DNA of 20,474 nucleotides from Anaeromyxobacter_A sp035538735 (GTDB lineage Bacteria; Myxococcota; Myxococcia; Myxococcales; Anaeromyxobacteraceae): assembly GCA_035538735.1 (NCBI GenBank), contig DATLJU010000217.1, forward strand, positions 1-20,474. Direction: 5' to 3'. Position numbers and translations under genes: made by a program. Positions 1-6,498 of this stretch are shown piece by piece (within the stretch, counting starts at the first letter, position 1; every line of letters begins with the position of its first letter). The notes beneath the pieces were generated by a model, which saw only the letters and a list, made by a program, of their open reading frames with translations, did no database searches and was not told the DNA's origin.

Positions 1-1205
1 AGCGCCACCGTCACGAGCCAGATGCTCATGATGGTGCTCTTCATCGAGCGCGGCGCCTGCGTGTAGCTGAACTCGAGCCCGGTCACCGAGACGAGTACCT
101 CGCCGGTGGTGAGGAAGAGGTACTGCGGCAGCTGCCACAGCGCGCTCGGCCGCGCCCCGCCGGCGACGACCGACTCGACGAGCGCCGCCGCCGCGAACGA
201 GAGCACGGCCAGGAACATCCCGAGCGTCATCTTGCCGAGTGGCGTGACGCGCACGCCGAGGCGCTCCAGCCCGGGGAAGACCACCCGCTGGAGCAGCGGG
301 ATGAGGAGGAGCACCATGAGCGGGTTCAGCGCGGCGAGCTGCGACGCCTGCAGCGTACGGCCGCCGACGACCAGGTCCATGCGGCGCGCCTGCAGCACCC
401 AAGACGCCCCGTGCTGGTCGAAGAGCGCCCAGAAGGCGGTCACGGCCGCGAAGACGCCCATGATGCGGAACACCGACCGCGCGCCCTCCACCGCCTCCAC
501 GGGGTGATCGGCGCGGGCGGGGTCGAGCCAGGACCCACCCGCGGGCACGCTCGACCTGCGCCGCAGCGCGCTCGCCACCACCCTGGTGAAGGCGTGCGGG
601 TTCGGACCGGTGGGCGGCACGTGCACGTACCGGCGCCGCCCGAGCAGGAACAGAGCCAGCGCCGCGACCATGAGGAGGCCCGGCACCGCGAAGGCGACGC
701 GCGGGCCGAAGGCGGCGAGCAGGACGGGGATGAGCAGGGTCGAGCCCGACGACCCCAGGTTGATCATCCAGTAGAAGAGCCCGTAGACGCGCTCGAGCAG
801 CTTCTTCTGCTCGGGGTGGAACTGGTCGCCGACGAAGGCGGAGACGCAGGGCTTGATGCCGCCCGAGCCGAGCGCGATGAGCGTGAGGCCGGCGAAGAGC
901 CCCCAGCGCGTCTCGAACGCGGCGATGGTGGCGTGGCCGAGGACGTACCCGAGCGACAGCCAGACGATGACGCGGTAGCGGCCCCACAGCCGATCGGCGA
1001 GCCACCCGCCGGCGAGCGGCGTCAGGTAGCAGGCCATCACGAAGAAGTGGTAGTTCGCCTCCGCCTCGTGCTCCGGCAGCAGGAGCCACTGCGCCATGTA
1101 GACGGTGAGGATCGAGCGCATCCCGTAGAACGAGAAGCGCTCGCACCCCTCGTTCCCGACGATGAACTTGATCTGCGGCGGGAAGCGATCGCGGTCGGAG
1201 CTCAT
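1..1205 (-). CDS. POT-family proton-dependent peptide transporter (copy 1, 3' end outside window)
   Basis: Inner-membrane peptide/H+ symporter of the POT/PTR2 family. About 401 residues are visible and the C-terminus lies beyond base 1. Family marks seen: ExxER in TM1 (E19, E22, R23), the GSGGIK loop with K118, FYWMINLGS near 145-152, FWALFDQ in TM7 (D263) and the GEVLVSVTGLEF segment in TM10. The ATG at 1203-1205 overlaps the TGA of the upstream paralogue (ATGA), so translation is probably coupled. It is roughly two-thirds identical by eye to that neighbour, which suggests a tandem duplication. Substrate cannot be told from sequence; di- or tripeptides are the family norm. Confidence 0.93.
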   Translation of the reverse strand, partial: MSSDRDRFPPQIKFIVGNEGCERFSFYGMRSILTVYMAQWLLLPEHEAEANYHFFVMACYLTPLAGGWLADRLWGRYRVIVWLSLGYVLGHATIAAFETRWGLFAGLTLIALGSGGIKPCVSAFVGDQFHPEQKKLLERVYGLFYWMINLGSSGSTLLIPVLLAAFGPRVAFAVPGLLMVAALALFLLGRRRYVHVPPTGPNPHAFTRVVASALRRRSSVPAGGSWLDPARADHPVEAVEGARSVFRIMGVFAAVTAFWALFDQHGASWVLQARRMDLVVGGRTLQASQLAALNPLMVLLLIPLLQRVVFPGLERLGVRVTPLGKMTLGMFLAVLSFAAAALVESVVAGGARPSALWQLPQYLFLTTGEVLVSVTGLEFSYTQAPRSMKSTIMSIWLVTVA

Positions 1206-2584
1206 CTCGCCTCGGCAACCGGGAAGGTGGCGGGCTCGCGCTGCACCGGGCGGTAACGGCCCGCCACGGCCTGGAAGGCGAACGCCGCCGCCAGCATGAG
1301 GGCGGCGAAGAAGAAGTAGTAGCCGGCGCCGTGGAACCGGTTGAGGCCGGCCACCCACGCGGTGAGCAGCGAGCCCGCCGCGATGGTGACGTACCAGAGG
1401 CTCATGATGGCGCTCTTCATCGAGGCGGGCGCCTGCGTGTAGGCGAACTCGAGCGCGGTCACCGACACCAGCACCTCACCCATCGCGAGGAAGACGTACT
1501 GCGGGACCTGCCACGCGATGCCGGGGCGGACGCCCAGGTCGAGCGCGACCTGCACGGCGCCGGCGCAGAGGAAGGAGAGGACGGTGATGTACATGCCCAC
1601 GGTCATCTTGCCGAGCGCGTGGACGCGGCTGCCGCGCCGCTCCAGCCACGGATAGACCAGGCCCGCGAAGACCGGGATGAGCACCAGCACCAGAACCGGG
1701 TCGAGCGTCGGCACCTGGGAGGAGAGCACCTCGAGCCCAAACACCCGGCGGTCCATCCGCTCCGCCTGCAGCACCCACGACGAGCCGTACTGGAAGAAGA
1801 GCGCCCAGAACGCCGCGGTGGGCGCGAAGACCGCGATGATGCGGAAGACGGCCTTGGCGCCGTCCACCGCCTCGTCCGGGAAGCGGTCGCGCGCCACGTC
1901 GAGCCAGCTCTGGCCCGGGCGGCCGGTGCCGAGCTTCGCGACCGCGTGGGAGACGACGCGGAAGAAGCCGTGCGGGTTCGGGCCGGTGGGCGGTCTCACG
2001 ACGTAGGAGCGCCGGCCGGCCCAGAAGATGGCGATGGCGCCGGCCATGAGAAGGCCCGGGATCGCGAAGGCGACCCGCGGGCCCATCCGGTCGAGCAGCA
2101 CCGGGATGAGGAGGGTCGAGGCGGTCGATCCGAGGTTGATCATCCAGTAGTACAGGTCGTAGACCCGCTTCAGCAGGTGGCGCTTCTCGTCCGTGAACTG
2201 GTCCCCCACGAAGGCCGCCGCGCACGGCTTGATGCCGCCGGCGCCGAGCGCGATGAGGGCGAGTCCGGTGTAGAGCCCCTCGCGGCTCTCGAACCCCGCG
2301 ATGACGGCGTGCCCGAGCACGTAGCCGAGCGACAGCCACAGGACGACGCGGAAGCGCCCGAAGAAGCGATCGGCCAGCCACGCGCCGAGGAGCGGCGTCA
2401 CGTACACCGCGAAGACGAACAGGTGGTACCGCGACTCGGCCTCTCCGTCCGAGAGGAACAGGCGCTGCGCCATGTAGATGGTGAGCACCGACGTCATCCC
2501 GTAGTACGAGAAGCGCTCGCACCCCTCGTTCCAGGCCAGGTACTTGATCTGCGGCGGGAAGCGGCCCTGCGTGACGCGCGGCAT
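1202..2584 (-). CDS. POT-family proton-dependent peptide transporter (copy 2, complete)
   Basis: Full-length POT/PTR2 transporter of 460 residues, with about 12 or more membrane segments. Conserved parts: ExxER (E20, E23, R24), GAGGIK (K119), YYWMINLGS (146-153), PPTGPNPHGF linker, and GEVLVSVTALEF near 369-380. TM7 reads FWALFFQ, so F264 stands where most family members, including copy 1, have Asp or Glu. I chose the ATG at 2584, five bases after the DUF423 stop. An in-frame GTG at 2629 would add 15 residues inside the upstream gene and has no better ribosome site. It is the middle gene of the DUF423-POT-POT operon and overlaps copy 1 by four bases. Confidence 0.93.
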   Translation of the reverse strand: MPRVTQGRFPPQIKYLAWNEGCERFSYYGMTSVLTIYMAQRLFLSDGEAESRYHLFVFAVYVTPLLGAWLADRFFGRFRVVLWLSLGYVLGHAVIAGFESREGLYTGLALIALGAGGIKPCAAAFVGDQFTDEKRHLLKRVYDLYYWMINLGSTASTLLIPVLLDRMGPRVAFAIPGLLMAGAIAIFWAGRRSYVVRPPTGPNPHGFFRVVSHAVAKLGTGRPGQSWLDVARDRFPDEAVDGAKAVFRIIAVFAPTAAFWALFFQYGSSWVLQAERMDRRVFGLEVLSSQVPTLDPVLVLVLIPVFAGLVYPWLERRGSRVHALGKMTVGMYITVLSFLCAGAVQVALDLGVRPGIAWQVPQYVFLAMGEVLVSVTALEFAYTQAPASMKSAIMSLWYVTIAAGSLLTAWVAGLNRFHGAGYYFFFAALMLAAAFAFQAVAGRYRPVQREPATFPVAEAR

Positions 2585-2589
2585 CGAAG

Positions 2590-2961
2590 CTAGATCCCGC
2601 GCACCGCGGCGTAGGCGAGGAGCGCCCACCCGGCGAGGAAGGCCACGCCGCCGAACGGCGTCACGGCGCCGATCGCGCGCACCCCGGAGAGCGCCAGGGC
2701 GTAGAGGCTGCCCGAGAAGAGCAGCGTGCCCGCGACGAAGAGCCAGCCGGCGGCGCTGGTGGCTGGACCCGGCCAGCGCTGCGCCGCCCAGGCGACCGCG
2801 ACCAGGGCGAGCGCGTGGTACATCTCGTAGCGGGCACCGGTCTCGAAGATGACGAGCAGGTCGGGGGCGAGCCGCGCCCTGAGCGCGTGCGCCCCGAACG
2901 CGCCCGCCGCCACCGAGACGAAGGCGGAGAGCGCGCCCAGCGCGAAGAACAGGCGATCCAT
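2590..2961 (-). CDS. DUF423 family small membrane protein
   Basis: Protein of 123 residues with four predicted membrane helices, about 4-26, 48-62, 70-90 and 100-120. The N-terminal FGAHAL segment, the ARYEMYHALAL segment and the PFGGVAFLAGW segment are typical of DUF423 (relatives of E. coli YgdD). The biochemical role of the family is not established. It is the first gene of the operon that continues into the two POT transporters. No Shine-Dalgarno precedes the ATG; instead a TAGACT hexamer ends six bases before it, suggesting a leaderless transcript. Confidence 0.88.
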   Translation of the reverse strand: MDRLFFALGALSAFVSVAAGAFGAHALRARLAPDLLVIFETGARYEMYHALALVAVAWAAQRWPGPATSAAGWLFVAGTLLFSGSLYALALSGVRAIGAVTPFGGVAFLAGWALLAYAAVRGI

Positions 2962-2980
2962 CCCGCGAGTCTAGCGCGGG
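2962..2980. promoter_or_regulatory. Inverted repeat overlapping a likely -10 for the DUF423-POT operon
   Basis: CCCGCG (2962-2967) and CGCGGG (2975-2980) form a perfect six-base dyad with a seven-base centre. The centre holds, on the minus strand, TAGACT (2973-2968), a 4/6 match to TATAAT ending six bases before the DUF423 ATG. A binding protein here would cover the promoter. The 45-base gap also serves divergent phhB. GC-rich dyads are common in this genome type, so the operator call is inference. Confidence 0.35.
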
Positions 2981-3006
2981 TTCCCCCGCGCCGTTACCGA
3001 AGCGGC

Positions 3007-3354
3007 ATGGACTGGACGAAGAAACGCTGCGTGCCTTGCGAGGGTGGCGTGCCGAAGATGGAGCGGCCGCGCGCCGAGGAGCTGCTCGGGACGCTCGAAG
3101 GGTGGGATCTCCAGGGCGACCGCCTCCACCGCCACTTCCGCTTCCGCGACTTCGCGGGCGCCATGCGCTTCGTGAACGCCATCGCGGAGCTGGCGGAACA
3201 GGAGGGGCACCACCCCGACTTCAGCCTGCACGGCTGGAACCTGCTCGACGTGACCACCTCCACCCACGCCATCGGCGGGCTCTCCGAGAACGACTTCATC
3301 CTGGCCGGCAAGATCGACCGGCTCCCGCGCGAGGCGCCACCCGAGGGTCGTTGA
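3007..3354 (+). CDS. phhB: Pterin-4a-carbinolamine dehydratase
   Basis: Protein of 115 residues. It dehydrates 4a-hydroxytetrahydrobiopterin, recycling the pterin cofactor of aromatic amino acid hydroxylases. The family signature is complete: EGHHPDF with H68 and H69, then STH (H87) and GLSENDFILAGKID (D96). The N-terminal KKRCVPCEGGVP is also typical of the family. The ATG at 3007 is chosen because it begins just before this conserved N-terminus; the frame stays open upstream but into the divergent gene. No aromatic hydroxylase is in the window. The ribosome site is weak. Confidence 0.95.
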   Translation: MDWTKKRCVPCEGGVPKMERPRAEELLGTLEGWDLQGDRLHRHFRFRDFAGAMRFVNAIAELAEQEGHHPDFSLHGWNLLDVTTSTHAIGGLSENDFILAGKIDRLPREAPPEGR

Positions 3355-3367
3355 ATTCGCGGCGACC

Positions 3368-3405
3368 TCCTCCGTCCTTCTTCGCGAAGGAATCGAAACG
3401 GAGGA
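3368..3405 (+). promoter_or_regulatory. RNA hairpin masking the Shine-Dalgarno of the next gene
   Basis: TCCTCCGT (3368-3375) pairs perfectly with ACGGAGGA (3398-3405). The second arm contains the GGAGGA ribosome site of the gene starting at 3410. An inner hairpin, CCTTC (3376-3380) with GAAGG (3386-3390) around TTCGC, stacks directly on the first arm, leaving a seven-base bulge (3391-3397). In this state the ribosome site is closed. The pairing is seen directly; a regulatory role is inference. Confidence 0.5.
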
Positions 3406-3409
3406 AGCC

Positions 3410-3790
3410 ATGAACCGCACCGCCCTCACCCTCGTCGCCGCTCTCGGCCTCACCGCCGTGGCGGGTCGCGCCCGCGCCGACAGCGACGACGGCTGGCGCG
3501 ATCACGACCGCCGCGCGTACGCGGTGCCCGACCCCGCGCCGGCGTACGCGCCCCCCGCCTACGCCGCGCCCGCCCGCCCCTGGCGCGTCGCGCGGTTCGA
3601 GGGGTGGCGCTCCCACGAGCTCCGCGACGAGTACCGCCGGCTCGACACGGCGCGCGACCGCTTCTACGCGACTTGGCACGGCAACCCCTGGCGCCGCGAT
3701 CGCTTCGAGGCGTGGTACGGGGCGCGCCGCGCCGAGCTCGACGCGCGCTGGGCGGATCTGGCGCGCGGCCGCGACCACGACCGATGGTAG
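3410..3790 (+). CDS. Small secreted protein, unknown function
   Basis: Protein of 126 residues that I do not recognise. The N-terminus is a clear Sec signal peptide (MNRTALTLVAALGLTAVAGRARA, with cleavage probably after residue 23, before DSDD). A Pro/Ala/Tyr-rich low-complexity stretch follows (about 37-56), then a basic and aromatic region (60-126) rich in Arg, Trp, Tyr and Asp with repeated RF, RW and FEAWY-type clusters, ending in Trp. It lies 55 bases after phhB. The ribosome site GAGGA at 3401-3405 fits the ATG at 3410 but is paired in the hairpin just upstream. Confidence 0.75.
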   Translation: MNRTALTLVAALGLTAVAGRARADSDDGWRDHDRRAYAVPDPAPAYAPPAYAAPARPWRVARFEGWRSHELRDEYRRLDTARDRFYATWHGNPWRRDRFEAWYGARRAELDARWADLARGRDHDRW

Positions 3791-3803
3791 CTCTCTTCCG
3801 CTC

Positions 3804-3950
3804 GTCCTGAGCCCTTCGACTACGGCCGCTCCGCGGCCTCCGCTCAGGACAGGCTCCGCGCCGACAGAGACGGCCGCGCGCTTCGACTACGGCCGCTGCG
3901 CGGCCTACGCTCAGCGCGAACGGAATCGGGGCGGCGCGTAGTCGAAGGAC
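3804..3950. repeat. Cluster of REP-like palindromic repeats
   Basis: Two direct copies of a 34-base unit lie at 3814-3847 and 3881-3914 and match at 32 of 34 positions. Each starts CTTCGACTAC, has a GGCCGC-N3-GCGGCC core hairpin and ends GCTCAG. The first copy is enclosed by a nine-base inverted repeat, GTCCTGAGC (3804-3812) and GCTCAGGAC (3842-3850). A third, inverted fragment GTAGTCGAAG lies at 3938-3947. This fills most of the gap 3791-4017. The form is that of dispersed REP/MITE-type elements. Confidence 0.7.
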
Positions 3951-4017
3951 GAGCGCAGCGCTCCGTGTGCTGGCGCCCTGCTCGGGCCCGAGCTAGATCG
4001 ATAAAAGAGCTCCCACC

Positions 4018-5217
4018 GTGTCCCGCACCCCATCGTTCCTGCTCTTCTTCGCCGTCGCATTCGCCGTCCTCGGCGGGATGCACTACTACCTGTGGGCGCG
4101 CCTCGTCCGTGACACCGGGCTGCCCGGCCGCCGGGTGCTGCTCGCCCTGTTCGCGCTCGCGGCGGTGGCGGTACCGCTCGCCGTCCTGGTGTCGCGGCGC
4201 CTCTCCTTCCGCGTGACCCGGGGTTGGTTCGCCGCCCTCTTCACATGGCTCGGCGCGGCCTTCCTGCTGTGCGCGGCGCTCCTCGCCACCGATCTGGCGC
4301 GCCTCCTCTGGGCGGGGCTCCGGACGTGGCTCGCCTCCGGCCCCGATCTCGCGCCCGCCGATCCGGGCCGGCGCGCGTTCGTGGCGCGAACGCTGGCCGG
4401 CGGCGCGGTGCTCGCCGCCGGCGCCGCGACCGCCGCAGCGATCGAGAGCGCCGTCGGGGAACCTCATGTGGTCGAGGTACCGGTGCGGCTGGCTCGCCTG
4501 CCCAAGGCCCTCTCGGGGTTCACCCTGGCGCAGCTCTCCGACCTCCACGTCGGACCCACGATCCGCGAGAAGCACGTCAAGCGCGTCGTCGACATGACGA
4601 ACGCGCTCCGCCCGGACGCGGTGGTCATCACCGGCGACCTCGTCGATGGGACCGTGCGGCAGCTGCGCGCGGCCACGGAGCACCTGGCGCGGTTGTCGGC
4701 GCCCCACGGCGTCTACTTCGTCACCGGCAACCACGATTACTACTCCGGCGCGCGGCCGTGGCTGGCCGAGCTACGCCGGTACGGGGTGAAGACGCTCGGC
4801 AACGAGCGCGTCGAGCTGGGCGACCGCGGGCCCGGCGGCGCGTCGTTCGACCTGGCCGGCGTGAACGACTGGAGCGTCGCGCGCGGGTTCGACGGGAGCT
4901 GGCCGGCGCTGGAGGAGGCGCTGGAGGCGCGCGATCCGGAGCGTTCGCTGGTGCTGCTCGCCCACCAGCCGCGCGGGGTGGCGGAGGCGGCCGCGGCGGG
5001 CGTCGAGCTCCAGCTCTCGGGCCACACCCACGGCGGCCAGATCTTCCCGTGGAACCTGCTCGTCGCAGCGGTCTACCCCTTCTACAAGGGGCTCTACCGG
5101 CTCGAGCGCGGCGGCCACGCCGCCCAGGTCTACGTCTCGTGCGGGACGGGCTACTGGGGTCCGCCCATGCGGCTCGGCGCGCCGGCCGAGGTGACGAAGG
5201 TCATCCTCACCGCGTGA
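4018..5217 (+). CDS. Membrane-anchored metallophosphoesterase
   Basis: Protein of 399 residues of the calcineurin-like phosphoesterase superfamily (YkuE/YaeI-like). Three or so membrane segments (about 6-26, 37-57, 69-90) are followed by a possible anchor at 119-142 and then the catalytic domain. Metal ligands are all present: DLH (D175, H177), GDLVD (D207), GNHD (N238, H239), AHQP (H316) and GHTH (H336, H338). Start is GTG 4018; ATG 4078 would cut the first membrane segment. Relatives act on phospholipid or lipid A precursors or other phosphoesters; the substrate here is unknown. Its 3' end overlaps the convergent sirtuin gene by 11 bases. Confidence 0.9.
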   Translation: MSRTPSFLLFFAVAFAVLGGMHYYLWARLVRDTGLPGRRVLLALFALAAVAVPLAVLVSRRLSFRVTRGWFAALFTWLGAAFLLCAALLATDLARLLWAGLRTWLASGPDLAPADPGRRAFVARTLAGGAVLAAGAATAAAIESAVGEPHVVEVPVRLARLPKALSGFTLAQLSDLHVGPTIREKHVKRVVDMTNALRPDAVVITGDLVDGTVRQLRAATEHLARLSAPHGVYFVTGNHDYYSGARPWLAELRRYGVKTLGNERVELGDRGPGGASFDLAGVNDWSVARGFDGSWPALEEALEARDPERSLVLLAHQPRGVAEAAAAGVELQLSGHTHGGQIFPWNLLVAAVYPFYKGLYRLERGGHAAQVYVSCGTGYWGPPMRLGAPAEVTKVILTA

Positions 5218-6025
5218 GCTCGTCCACGATCTCCTGGAGCCGCGCGCAGGCCGTGCCGCGGGCGTAGAAGCCTCGCGGCGCGCCCTCGCAGAGCTGCGAG
5301 AACGGGTTCTCCTCCGGGTTCACGTCGACCATCGCGATCCCGCGTCGCCAGGCGAGCTCGCCGATCTGCATGGGGAGGTTGGTGGCCCCGCTCGTGCCGA
5401 CCACGAGCAGCAGGTCGGCGCGCCCGGCCGCGCGCAGGGCGGTGTCCATCCGGTAGTTCTCTTCGTCGTAGTACTCGTCGAACCAGAGCACGTGCGGGCG
5501 AAGCCAACCGCCGCAGCGCGGGCAGGAGAGCGCGCGCCGGTCTCCGTCCGTGAACGGCGTTGCCGCGTCGCGCCGGCCGAGGTCGGGCAAGGCCAGCCGG
5601 CTCGCGCCGCAGCCGTCGGCACACCGCACCCAGGCCGCCTCGCCGTGGATGCAGCTCGTCCGCTCCGGCGTCGCGCCGGCGCGCAGGTGCAGCCCGTCGA
5701 TGTTCTGCGTCACGAGGTGGAATCGATCGCCGAGGGCGCGGTCGAGCGCGACGAGCGCGCGGTGCCCCTCGTTGGGCTGCGCATGGCGGCAGATGCCGAA
5801 CCGGTACAAGTACCAGCGCCACACCTCCTCGGGCCGGCGCAGGAACATCGCGTGGGTCGCCATCTCCTGCGGCATGTAGTTCCGCGAGCCGACGACCCAG
5901 TAGCCTTCCGCACCGCGAAACGTGGGGATGCCACTCTCGGCCGAGATGCCGGCGCCGGTGAGCGCCACGACCCGCCCGTGCGCGCGCCGCACCTCGCCCA
6001 GGATCTGCTGGAGCCGCTCTTCCAT
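5207..6025 (-). CDS. cobB: Sir2-family NAD-dependent protein deacylase (sirtuin)
   Basis: Protein of 272 residues; removes acyl groups from lysine using NAD+, in the cytoplasm. Motifs seen: GAGISAESGIPTFRG (24-38), TQNIDGLH (106-113), catalytic H127 in IHGEA, zinc cysteines C135, C139, C168 and C171, HVLWFDE, VGTSG (209-213) and VNPE. Y72-x-x-R75 aligns with the Tyr/Arg pair that binds succinyl or malonyl groups in class III sirtuins such as E. coli CobB and SIRT5. The symbol rests on this family resemblance. The start has no Shine-Dalgarno but a TATAAT ends six bases before the ATG. It is convergent with the phosphoesterase and divergent from apaG. Confidence 0.94.
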   Translation of the reverse strand: MEERLQQILGEVRRAHGRVVALTGAGISAESGIPTFRGAEGYWVVGSRNYMPQEMATHAMFLRRPEEVWRWYLYRFGICRHAQPNEGHRALVALDRALGDRFHLVTQNIDGLHLRAGATPERTSCIHGEAAWVRCADGCGASRLALPDLGRRDAATPFTDGDRRALSCPRCGGWLRPHVLWFDEYYDEENYRMDTALRAAGRADLLLVVGTSGATNLPMQIGELAWRRGIAMVDVNPEENPFSQLCEGAPRGFYARGTACARLQEIVDELTR

Positions 6026-6031
6026 CGCGCG

Positions 6032-6039
6032 ATTATAAC
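6032..6039. promoter_or_regulatory. Shared symmetric -10 of the divergent sirtuin and apaG genes
   Basis: ATTATAAC reads TATAAT on the minus strand (6037-6032) and TATAAC on the plus strand (6034-6039). The minus box ends six bases before the sirtuin ATG (6025) and the plus box seven bases before the apaG GTG (6047). Both distances fit transcription starting at the first base of the start codon. No convincing -35 is visible on either side. Only 21 bases separate the two starts, so any promoter must lie here or inside the opposite gene. Confidence 0.6.
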
Positions 6040-6046
6040 GATCGGC

Positions 6047-6424
6047 GTGTCGACAGCCCTAACCTCCGGCATCCGCGTCGAGGTCCAGAGCGAGTTCCGG
6101 CCGGAGCGATCGGCCCCTGGTCGCTGGCTCTTCAGCTACGCCATCCGCATCTCGAACGAGGGCGACCGGCCCGCTCAGCTCGTGTCACGCCACTGGATCA
6201 TCACCGACGCCCAGGGCGAGCACGAGGAGGTCATCGGCGAGGGCGTGGTCGGGCAGCAGCCTCGGATCGAGGCGGGCGCGCACTTCGAGTACACGAGCTT
6301 CTGCATCCTCCGGACGCCACACGGCTCGATGCGCGGCAGCTACCGGATGGCGCGAGACGACGGGACCTCGTTCGAAGCCGAGATCGCTCCGTTCGCGCTC
6401 GTGACGCCGGGCGCGTTGCACTGA
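6047..6424 (+). CDS. apaG: ApaG protein
   Basis: Protein of 125 residues with the immunoglobulin-like ApaG fold (the domain also found in some F-box proteins). Characteristic segments: YAIRISNEGD, RHWIITDAQGEHEEVIGEGVVGQQP, YTSFCIL, and TPHGSMRGSYRM. The family is linked to diadenosine polyphosphate metabolism and magnesium/cobalt phenotypes in enterobacteria, but its molecular role is not firmly known. The frame is open far upstream, through the sirtuin; the GTG at 6047 is chosen because the next residues (STALTSGIRVEVQSEF) match the normal N-terminus and length. No ribosome site is seen, in keeping with a leaderless start. Confidence 0.93.
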   Translation: MSTALTSGIRVEVQSEFRPERSAPGRWLFSYAIRISNEGDRPAQLVSRHWIITDAQGEHEEVIGEGVVGQQPRIEAGAHFEYTSFCILRTPHGSMRGSYRMARDDGTSFEAEIAPFALVTPGALH

Positions 6425-6445
6425 AGGTGACTATCGCGTGACGGC

Positions 6446-6466
6446 GGCGGGGGACGAGCCCCCGCC
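6446..6466. terminator. Hairpin between convergent apaG and MshEN genes
   Basis: GGCGGGGG (6446-6453) pairs perfectly with CCCCCGCC (6459-6466) around ACGAG. The stem is very GC-rich and sits 22 bases after the apaG stop and 33 bases before the end of the convergent gene. A short TTTT lies 11 bases further on (6477-6480), so it is at best an atypical intrinsic terminator, usable in both directions. The same sequence family recurs at 8758. Confidence 0.45.
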
Positions 6467-6471
6467 CTACG
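6446..6471 (+). repeat. 26-base dispersed palindromic repeat, copy 1
   Basis: The stretch matches 8758-8783 at 23 of 26 positions in the same orientation. The shared core is GGCGGGG-A/G-ACGAGCCCC-C/T-GCCCT. Both copies are intergenic and lie near the 3' ends of genes. Confidence 0.6.
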
Positions 6472-6498
6472 ACGGATTTTCGGGGCGTCAGCGCCCGG

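Noticed and set aside
411..2593. Long plus-strand frames opposite the two POT transporters
   Set aside because: Compositionally biased shadows (Arg, His, Asp, Glu); the minus strand encodes recognisable transporters.
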